Of a stretch of 64,000 nucleotides of DNA, positions 8,660-15,336 are shown in pieces; the stretch's first letter is position 1, and every line of letters begins with the position of its first letter. Where the stretch lies: positions 1-64,000 of the forward strand of contig JAOASB010000010.1 of the NCBI GenBank assembly GCA_025210375.1, written 5' to 3'. The translations under genes and the position numbers were made by a program. The DNA comes from Maledivibacter sp. GTDB lineage: Bacteria > Bacillota > Clostridia > Peptostreptococcales > Caminicellaceae. A model generated the notes under the pieces. The model was not told where the DNA came from. It ran no database searches and saw nothing but the letters and a program-made list of their open reading frames with translations.

Positions 8660-9757
8660 ATGTTGAAGTTATTTGAGACAACTGGATTCAAGAATTTTGA
8701 AAAGACAGTAACTTTGGATTTTTCTGATGTACGTGATTATAAATTTAATAAGGAATGTGTAAGAAATAATTTATTAAATACAATTATTATTTATGGTAAG
8801 AACGCTATAGGTAAGTCTAACTTAGGACTTGCACTATTTGATATTGTAACGCATTTAACTAGTAAAAATATTACACCTGGGTTATATGATTATTATATAA
8901 ATACTAATAATACAAGTAATTATGCAGAGTTTCGATATGTATTTCAATTTGGGATGGATGAAGTTGACTATAGATATAGAAAGAATGAAAATCAAATACT
9001 CACATATGAGTATTTAGCGTTGAACTCTAAAACATTATTGGAATATGATAACCTATCAAATTCCGGAAATGTTGAAGAACTGAAAGCATTTGCACCTACA
9101 TTAAATTGGGTATTTCAAAGTGAAGACTCTATTTTAAAATATTTTTTGTATAATTCGGTTCTTGATGATAAGCACCCTCTTCGTCAAATGATGAAGTTTG
9201 TTTCAAACATGCTTTGGTTTAGAAGTTTAGATGAAAATAGATACATTGGATACAAATCAAAAAGTAATGATTATTACGATTTTATACTTGACTCTAATAA
9301 TTTAGATGAGCTAAAAGATTTTTTTCATCGAGCTGGTATTGAAGAAAATCTTATCCTAAAAGAGGACAATGATGGTAAAACTAGGCTCTATTTCGATACA
9401 AAAACACCATTGCCATTTTTTAAGGTTGCATCAAGTGGAACGAAAGCATTATATACTTTTTTTTACTGGTATAAGACAGCTACAGATATTTCATTATTAT
9501 ATATTGATGAATTTGATTCATTTTATCACTATGAACTTTCTGAAAGTATAGTTATGATGTTGAAGAACATTAGTAGATTTCAAACAATTCTTACATCACA
9601 TAATACAAATCTGCTTTCTAATAGAATTATGCGCCCGGATTGCTATTTAATTTTAACCCAAAATAAGCTTACTTCGCTAGCAAATGCAACTGACCGAGAA
9701 CTACGCGAAGGGCATAATCTTGAAAAGTTATATATGAGTGGTGAATTTGATGAATAA
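8660..9757 (+). CDS. AAA15/RloA-like ATPase of a two-gene defence module
   Basis: About 365 residues. The N-terminus (FETTGFKNFEKTVTLDFSDV) and Walker A IIYGKNAIGKSNLGLALFDI are typical of SMC/OLD-type ATPases of the AAA15/AAA21 group. A Walker B-like LLYIDEFDSF and a TILTSHNTNLL segment lie in the C-terminal third, with SSGTKALYTFFYW as a signature-like loop. Such ATPases pair with TOPRIM or RloB-like nucleases in abortive-infection systems (RloAB, AbiL, PARIS-like). The next gene overlaps it by eight bases and is RloB-like, so the two probably work as a complex. The ATG at 8660 is preferred to a GTG at 8651 because of ribosome-binding-site spacing. Confidence 0.8.
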   Translation: MLKLFETTGFKNFEKTVTLDFSDVRDYKFNKECVRNNLLNTIIIYGKNAIGKSNLGLALFDIVTHLTSKNITPGLYDYYINTNNTSNYAEFRYVFQFGMDEVDYRYRKNENQILTYEYLALNSKTLLEYDNLSNSGNVEELKAFAPTLNWVFQSEDSILKYFLYNSVLDDKHPLRQMMKFVSNMLWFRSLDENRYIGYKSKSNDYYDFILDSNNLDELKDFFHRAGIEENLILKEDNDGKTRLYFDTKTPLPFFKVASSGTKALYTFFYWYKTATDISLLYIDEFDSFYHYELSESIVMMLKNISRFQTILTSHNTNLLSNRIMRPDCYLILTQNKLTSLANATDRELREGHNLEKLYMSGEFDE

Positions 9758-10484
9758 GGATAAGAGAAAAATCCTTGTTCTTGTAGAAGGTGCAAAGACT
9801 GATGTGCGCTTAATTGGATATTTGATGAAGATTTATGAGATAGATGTAAAGTATGAGATTGTCTCTTATAATACAAATATTTATACTCTTTATAATGAAA
9901 TGTTTCTAGAAGGAGACCCTGATGCAATGGATATCCTTCAAATTTTAAAAGAACGAGAGCAAAACCAAGAGATTAAGAAATTATTTGATGAAAAGTATAC
10001 AGATATACTTCTAATTTTTGATTTTGATCCACATGATCCGCAATTTTCAGAAGAGAAGATTATTAGAATGATGGATTATTTTGTTGAGTCTTCAGATATG
10101 GGCAAACTTTATTTAAATTATCCTATGGTAGAGGCATTTTATCATATGAAGAGCATTCCTGACAAATCATTTAATAATTGCTGTGCAACGATATCAGAAC
10201 TTAAAGCTGGTACATACAAGAAACGTGTTAATCATGAAAATCGTGATAAGGACTATAGAAAGTTTGCCAGAACTCGTGAAGAGTGCAATATTGTTATATT
10301 GCAAAACATTGCTAAAGCGTGGTCCATACTTAACAACATAAGTTACGTAGAAAATACTGTACCTAACTTTTCTGAAATATTAATGGCACAACTTGAAAAG
10401 CTTAATATTGATAAAGAAGTTTTTGTACTTTGTACATGTGTATTTTATATTATTGATTACAATCCTAAATTGGTAATAGATTAA
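9750..10484 (+). CDS. RloB/AbiLii-like TOPRIM protein, partner of the ATPase
   Basis: About 244 residues. The N-terminus ILVLVEGAKTDVRL supplies the acidic TOPRIM motif and ILLIFDFDPHDPQF supplies the DxD motif. Together they resemble the metal-binding core of OLD-family and RloB-like nucleases. The VEAFYHMKSIPD segment is characteristic of this small family as I remember it. It overlaps the ATPase gene, which shows co-translation. Earlier in-frame GTG codons at 9738 and 9741 are alternative starts. The likely role is the nuclease effector of an anti-phage pair, but the trigger is unknown. Confidence 0.75.
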   Translation: MNKDKRKILVLVEGAKTDVRLIGYLMKIYEIDVKYEIVSYNTNIYTLYNEMFLEGDPDAMDILQILKEREQNQEIKKLFDEKYTDILLIFDFDPHDPQFSEEKIIRMMDYFVESSDMGKLYLNYPMVEAFYHMKSIPDKSFNNCCATISELKAGTYKKRVNHENRDKDYRKFARTREECNIVILQNIAKAWSILNNISYVENTVPNFSEILMAQLEKLNIDKEVFVLCTCVFYIIDYNPKLVID

Positions 10485-11256
10485 ATTTATATACAAAGGA
10501 ATGGTTAAGATTGAATAGTACTATAAATTTTCTAGATACCTCGTATTGAATTAGTTTTTTAAGGATTTAATAGTTTCAGCTACAAATTAGTGGTGTATCT
10601 GAAGCCACGATGTTTAGCGTAAGCTAAACGAGTTCACTGGAGGCATTAGGGGACTGATTACTCTATGGTGATTAAGATATATGATATTGGATTAAGCATA
10701 TTAAAATATATTGCAAAAAGTCATAGAAGTATAATCTATAATAAGAAGAGGAGATTGATAATTGAGTCAATCTCCTTAAAATATATTCTACATTAACCCA
10801 ATTATCACAATGGGAGGATTGAAAATATTACCATATATTTCTATTGATGAGTGTAATCTTGAAACTACAGATGCACTTATTTTACCAGAAAGTAAACCTC
10901 AAGCGTGAAACTTCCGAAATTAGTAAAATATGTTATAATATTATTGACCCCTTTTTACAATTTTTCCACAAAAAAATAGTGACAATAGAAACTGCAATAA
11001 ATCTTTTATATTTTAATTCCTTGAAAAGCCTTAAAGCTTTGGCTATTCAAAAAATCAAAATGTAAATTCATAGGTGCTTTCTATATAAGGTAATAGTTAA
11101 TTGGAGAAATTGTATTATTCTAAAGTGACTAAGTTGCATAATCGATGGGGTATAGTTCTAGGGCATTTAGGACTATATGTAATAGTAAGTTTTTGAGGAT
11201 TGTAATTATACAATTTGCTCAATTAATAAAAGTATTGCAAAAAATAAATAAAACAC
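10485..11256. other. Intergenic relic zone: intron-like end, terminator, DJ-1 fragment, repeat fragment
   Basis: Bases ~10,570-10,680 share the ending GGACTGAT..CTCTATGGTGA with the group II intron end at 530 and contain a GTTTAGC-GTAA-GCTAAAC hairpin, so this may be a second decayed intron 3' end. Bases 10,748-10,777 form a hairpin (GGAGATTGA/TCAATCTCC). At 10,810-10,908, preceded in frame, is a 32-codon relic (GGLKILPYISIDE, DALILPES) resembling the N-terminal half of a DJ-1/PfpI protein. A decayed copy of the 162-bp repeat covers about 11,130-11,225. Confidence 0.4.
10810..10908 (+). pseudogene. DJ-1/PfpI-family fragment
   Basis: Only about 32 codons remain, ending in a TGA. The fragments MGGLKILPYISIDE and TTDALILPES match the spacing of the strand-helix-strand around the DJ-1/PfpI core (a GG-P-D pattern and ALILPGG in intact members). 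The nucleophile Cys region is absent. Confidence 0.4.
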
Positions 11257-11418
11257 AAATTTAGGTTTTTCAAGATATCAATAGGGAAAGAGGTGCAGAG
11301 CCTCTGCAGCCCCCGCTACTGTAATGGCGGACGAAATCTAGTTTATACCACTGTGATTTATATCATGGGAAGGTTAGAGAGTAGGAAGAAGTCAGAGCCA
11401 GGAAACCTGCCTAAATTT
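11257..11418 (+). promoter_or_regulatory. Cobalamin (adenosylcobalamin-type) riboswitch aptamer
   Basis: The 9-bp closing stem P1 pairs AAATTTAGG (11,257-11,265) with CCTAAATTT (11,410-11,418). Inside are the landmarks of the B12 family: AGGGAAAGAGGTGCAGAGCC, GCCCCCGCTACTGTAATGGC, an ATGGGAAGG segment, and the B12 box near the 3' end (AGTCAGAGCCAGGAAACCTG). It sits 165 bases upstream of the PocR histidine kinase and is followed by an intrinsic terminator, so B12 binding should reduce expression of the regulator. This is unusual because the regulated locus encodes a B12-independent diol dehydratase. Confidence 0.93.
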
Positions 11419-11492
11419 AGTACAAGTAAGTCTTCGGTGGGAAGATATTGTTTAAACATTTGTGATTAAATTTATTACATTTGAAACAATAG

Positions 11493-11520
11493 ACCTAGCT
11501 AAGATCAGCTGGGTTTTCTT
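11493..11520 (+). terminator. Riboswitch expression-platform terminator
   Basis: Stem CCTAGCT (11,494-11,500) with AGCTGGG (11,507-11,513) and a TTTTCTT run. Upstream, TATTGTTT and AAACAATA segments (about 11,446 and 11,484) could pair as an alternative structure. The layout fits transcription termination when cobalamin is bound. Confidence 0.75.
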
Positions 11521-11583
11521 ATTGATAAAAATAATTTAAGTGTAAAGGGATATGGAGAAGTATTTTAAGAGGAGGTTATGAGG

Positions 11584-12825
11584 ATGAGGGTTGATAGCAA
11601 TTTCTACTTAGGCAATGTAATAGATGTACAAGTATTACAGGATGTACAGGATAAATTTGCAGAGCTTACAGGAATAGCATTTGTAACAGTGGATTTTAAA
11701 GGTAAACCCATAACAAAGCGTGCTAATTTTTGTGAATTTTGTAAAATGAGAAGGAAAATACCTCAATATAAAAAAATATGCTATCAATCAGATGCCTATG
11801 GTGGATTAGAAGCTGCTATTAGAGAAAGGCCATACATTATCTATAGATGTCCAACGGGACTAGTAGATTTTGCAATTCCCATTGTTGTGGAAGGACAGTA
11901 TTTAGGAGCAGTTTTATGTGGACAGATTAGATCCAATATAAATGATTTACCAAATATCTCTAATTCGTTAAAAGATGATGAAGAATGGAAATTAGATAAA
12001 CGTTTTATTGAAGCCTATAATAAGACTGTCTATTTAGATTTTGAAAAAATTGAAGTTATGGCGGAATTAGTTCATATAGTAGTGAACCAACTTGTGGAAA
12101 AATCAATGGTAAATTTAATACAAGAGGAGTTAAATACTAAGAGTATAAAATTGATGGAAGAACAAAAAGCACGTATTGAGTTAGAAAAGGAATTAAAAAT
12201 TTCAGAATTAAAAGCACTTCAATCTCAGATCAACCCCCATTTCTTGTTCAATGTATTGAACTCAATAGGAAGATTAGCTTTAATTGAAGAAGCCCAAAGA
12301 ACGGAAGAAATGGTTTATTCTTTAGCCGAATTATTGAGGCATGTATTAAAAAATACTAATGATAAAGTTACCATAAGAGAAGACATAAAGTACATAGAAA
12401 AATACCTGAAAATTCAATCCATGAGATTCGGCAATAGAGTAAATTATAAAATATGTATAGAAGAAGAAATAGAAGATATAAAGATACCTGTAATGATTTT
12501 ACAACCCTTTATAGAGAATGCAATAAGCCACGGTCTAGAGCCAAGTCGAAAAAATGGAAAGATTAGTATAGAAGGATATTCACTAGAAAATGATATCATA
12601 ATAAAAATTGTGGATAATGGTGTAGGTATTTCAAAAAATAAATTGGCACTTATACTAGAAGAAAATGATGGGGATAGCAATATAAGAAAAACGATGGGAA
12701 TAGGTATACACAATACAAATAGACGACTTATAAATTATTTTGGAAAGGGCTATAAGATCAATATAAAAAGTAAAGAAAATATGGGAACCACAGTTAAAAT
12801 AAAATTGCCTAAGGCCATTAAATAA
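11584..12825 (+). CDS. PocR-domain sensor histidine kinase (LytS/YehU type)
   Basis: About 413 residues, cytoplasmic, no membrane segments. Residues ~10-165 form a PocR sensor domain, with Cys-rich NFCEFCKMRRK and RCPTGLVDFAIPIVVEGQYL; this domain is associated with sensing diols. A coiled coil leads to a His_kinase domain with QSQINPHFLFNVLNSIGRL (H219) and an HATPase with VDNGVGIS. The partner response regulator gene starts 13 bases downstream. Expression is placed under the B12 riboswitch at 11,257. I chose the ATG at 11,584, eight bases from GGAGG, over the ATG at 11,578, which leaves only two bases. The inferred role is to sense propanediol or a similar diol and switch on the microcompartment operon. 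Confidence 0.9.
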   Translation: MRVDSNFYLGNVIDVQVLQDVQDKFAELTGIAFVTVDFKGKPITKRANFCEFCKMRRKIPQYKKICYQSDAYGGLEAAIRERPYIIYRCPTGLVDFAIPIVVEGQYLGAVLCGQIRSNINDLPNISNSLKDDEEWKLDKRFIEAYNKTVYLDFEKIEVMAELVHIVVNQLVEKSMVNLIQEELNTKSIKLMEEQKARIELEKELKISELKALQSQINPHFLFNVLNSIGRLALIEEAQRTEEMVYSLAELLRHVLKNTNDKVTIREDIKYIEKYLKIQSMRFGNRVNYKICIEEEIEDIKIPVMILQPFIENAISHGLEPSRKNGKISIEGYSLENDIIIKIVDNGVGISKNKLALILEENDGDSNIRKTMGIGIHNTNRRLINYFGKGYKINIKSKENMGTTVKIKLPKAIK

Positions 12826-12838
12826 AGGAGAATCACCT

Positions 12839-13861
12839 ATGTATAAAATATTACTTGTTGATGATGAGGATCTAGAAAGAGAAGCCTTAAGGATTATTAT
12901 AAGTAATAGAATAGACGAAGTGGAAATTGTCGGAGAAGCTAGTTTTGGAGAAGAGGCAATTGAAATGAGTGAGAGGTTTGATCCAGATATAATTTTAATG
13001 GATATTAAAATGCCCGGAATGGATGGTTTAAAGGCAACCGAAATAATTAAAAGTAAAGATGAAAATAAAGTAGTTATAATAATAAGTGCATATGATGATT
13101 TTAGATTTGCCCAAAAAGCTGTGAGGGTAAGGGCAGACGATTATTTATTAAAGCCTGTTAGACCAGATGATATAATAGGATTATTAAAGAAATATAAAAA
13201 TAAGAAATATTCTATTGATAATAGCATACAAGAATTACTAACAAATATATATGAGTGTAATTATAAGAAATCAAAGGATATATTAAAGGAAATAATAGAG
13301 TATTTCCGTGAAATATATACCATTGATAACCTTGAATATATTAAAAAGCTTGGGAAAGATATAGCCAATAAAATGATAAATGTGCTAAAGCAAATGGGTT
13401 TAAATTACATGAATATATGTAAAAAATCAAATTATAATCAAAGGTTAAGCTATGCTATCAACATCTATGGCGTAGCAGAATGTCTACAGGATATTTTGGG
13501 TGAGGTTTTCGATGAGATAATTAAAAGTAAAACCTCGTATAAAAATAACGAGCTTAATTGTGCATTAAATTATATAGAAAAAAATTTAAAAGATAATATT
13601 ACCTTACAGGATGTATCTAAATATGTGAATTTGAGTAACAGTTATCTAAGTAGATTGTTTAAAAAGGAATTAAATATTAATTTTGTAAGGTATATAGCCC
13701 TTAGAAGGATTGAAGAGTCAAAGTATATGTTGAAAAATACCAATATTTCAATAAATGATATTGCATTTGATATGGGATATAATGAGCCAAATTATTTTTG
13801 TAGAGTTTTTAAAAAGATAGAGGGATTAACACCTACCCAATATAGAGTAAATTCAAAGTGA
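12839..13861 (+). CDS. AraC-type response regulator (YesN-like)
   Basis: 340 residues: an N-terminal receiver domain with LLVDDEDLEREA and phosphoacceptor D55 in ILMDIKMPGMDG, a helical linker, and two AraC-type helix-turn-helix motifs in the last 100 residues (LQDVSKYVNLSNSYLSRLFK and IAFDMGYNEPNYFCRVFK). It is co-transcribed with the PocR kinase and directly precedes the shell genes, so it is the likely activator of the microcompartment operon. A strong terminator follows, so the shell operon probably has its own promoter between 13,940 and 14,160. Confidence 0.92.
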   Translation: MYKILLVDDEDLEREALRIIISNRIDEVEIVGEASFGEEAIEMSERFDPDIILMDIKMPGMDGLKATEIIKSKDENKVVIIISAYDDFRFAQKAVRVRADDYLLKPVRPDDIIGLLKKYKNKKYSIDNSIQELLTNIYECNYKKSKDILKEIIEYFREIYTIDNLEYIKKLGKDIANKMINVLKQMGLNYMNICKKSNYNQRLSYAINIYGVAECLQDILGEVFDEIIKSKTSYKNNELNCALNYIEKNLKDNITLQDVSKYVNLSNSYLSRLFKKELNINFVRYIALRRIEESKYMLKNTNISINDIAFDMGYNEPNYFCRVFKKIEGLTPTQYRVNSK

Positions 13862-13887
13862 AAATATGTATTTTAATGTGAACCCAT

Positions 13888-13937
13888 GGGGTGTTTCAGA
13901 ATGAATGAAGTTCTGAAGCACCCCATCATTTTTTTTT
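13888..13937 (+). terminator. Intrinsic terminator after the two-component genes
   Basis: GGGGTG plus TTCAGAA pairs with TTCTGAA plus CACCCC, followed by a T9 run. Related hairpins with the same AGAATGAATGA core occur at 59,440-59,490 (good copy) and 26,943-26,970 (partial). Confidence 0.85.
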
Positions 13938-14161
13938 GCAAAATTATAGATATCAAAAAAGTATAGCTTTATGACAAAAAAGTATTGTTTGCATAAAAGA
14001 ACACAACGGGGAATTGAGCAAATAATTATAGAAAAAGCATAAATTTGTATTAAAAATTTTGAATGGAAAACGATATCATAATCTTAAATAGAAAGGAATT
14101 TTAATTATTTTTTCTTACAATTTAGTATCTATACCAGAAAAATTCGAAGGGAGGTTTAAAT

Positions 14162-14437
14162 ATGACTAGAGATACCTTAGGAATGATAGAAACAAAGGGA
14201 TTAGTCGGAGCTATTGAAGCTGCTGATGCCATGGTAAAGGCAGCAAATGTTCGTTTAGTAGGTTATGAGAAAATAGGCTCTGGACTTGTAACAGTAATGA
14301 TCACAGGTGATGTAGGTGCAGTGAAAGCCGCCACAGATGCAGGAGCCGCTGCTGCTGAAAGAGTAGGCGAAATTGTATCCGTTCATGTAATACCAAGACC
14401 ACATAGTGAAGTAGCATCAATATTACCTGTAGAATAA
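14162..14437 (+). CDS. BMC-H hexameric shell protein (PduA/PduJ-like)
   Basis: 91 residues, a single BMC domain: [25 protein letters not shown], split here by the [20 protein letters not shown] strand and the typical [10 protein letters not shown] end. Subunits of this family form hexamers that tile the microcompartment shell and pass small metabolites through a central pore. It is the first gene of the shell/enzyme operon, with an AGGGAGG site upstream. Confidence 0.95.
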   Translation: MTRDTLGMIETKGLVGAIEAADAMVKAANVRLVGYEKIGSGLVTVMITGDVGAVKAATDAGAAAAERVGEIVSVHVIPRPHSEVASILPVE

Positions 14438-14461
14438 TTGAATTTTATGGAGGTGTAAAAT

Positions 14462-15292
14462 TTGGATAATCAATTAATGGAACAAATAATGGCCGAAGTG
14501 ATGAAGAACATAGACAAACCTAGGGAAGCAGTGAAGGAAGTAGGGAACTGTGAAGCAATGGCAGAAACAAGTAAAGAAGCAAATAAGGTGTGTAACAAAA
14601 GCTATTGTAGTTTAACAGAATTCGTAGGTACAGCAATAGGGGATACAATAGGCTTTGTTATTGCCAATGTAGATTATGCATTACATGAAATGATGAAAAT
14701 TGATAAAAAATATAGATCCATTGGTATTATCGGAGCCCGTACAGGGGCGGGCCCTCAAATTATGGCCGCCGATGAAGCAGTTAAGGCTACAAATACAGAG
14801 ATTATTTCAGTTGAACTAGCTAGAGACACAAAGGGTGGAGCTGGTCATGGATCTTTGATTTTATTTGGAGCAGAGGATGTATCCGATGCAAGGAGAGCAG
14901 TAGAAGTGGCTTTAAAGGAATTAGACAGAACCTTTGGAGATGTTTATGGAAATGATGCTGGGCATTTAGAATTTCAATACACAGCTAGGGCGAGCTATGC
15001 TTGCAATAAAGCCTTTAATGCACCGGTAGGAAAAGCCTTTGGTTTAATTGTTGGGGCCCCTGCGGCAATAGGCGTTCTTATTGCAGATACCGCAGTCAAA
15101 TCTGCGAATGTTGATATAATCGGATATGCTTCACCAGCAGATGGAACAAGCTACAGCAATGAGGTAATCGTAATGGTTAGCGGTGACTCTGGTGCAGTTA
15201 GGCAAGCAATTATTGCGGCGAGGGAAGTAGGAATACAAGCATTACAGGCCTTAGGAGATAAACCGACATCAACTACTACACCATATATCTAA
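14462..15292 (+). CDS. PduB-like tandem BMC-T shell protein
   Basis: 276 residues starting at TTG with a GGAGGTG site. Two BMC domains follow an N-terminal extension of ~45 residues (MDNQLMEQIMAEVMKNIDKP) that resembles a short amphipathic targeting helix. Conserved stretches include FVGTAIGDTIGFVIANVD, SIGIIGARTGAGPQIMAADE and, in the second half, GLIVGAPAAIGVLIADTAVK. PduB proteins form trimers with pseudohexameric shape and in Salmonella the N-terminal extension links shell to cargo. It lies 24 bases after the BMC-H gene in the same operon. Confidence 0.93.
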   Translation: MDNQLMEQIMAEVMKNIDKPREAVKEVGNCEAMAETSKEANKVCNKSYCSLTEFVGTAIGDTIGFVIANVDYALHEMMKIDKKYRSIGIIGARTGAGPQIMAADEAVKATNTEIISVELARDTKGGAGHGSLILFGAEDVSDARRAVEVALKELDRTFGDVYGNDAGHLEFQYTARASYACNKAFNAPVGKAFGLIVGAPAAIGVLIADTAVKSANVDIIGYASPADGTSYSNEVIVMVSGDSGAVRQAIIAAREVGIQALQALGDKPTSTTTPYI

Positions 15293-15336
15293 ACATAATG
15301 TTGAGTATAAGAAGGTAATAAAAGGAGGGTTTTAAA

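Noticed and set aside
10844..11065. 73-codon plus-strand frame
   Set aside because: It overlaps the DJ-1/PfpI relic in a different frame and lacks a start signal.
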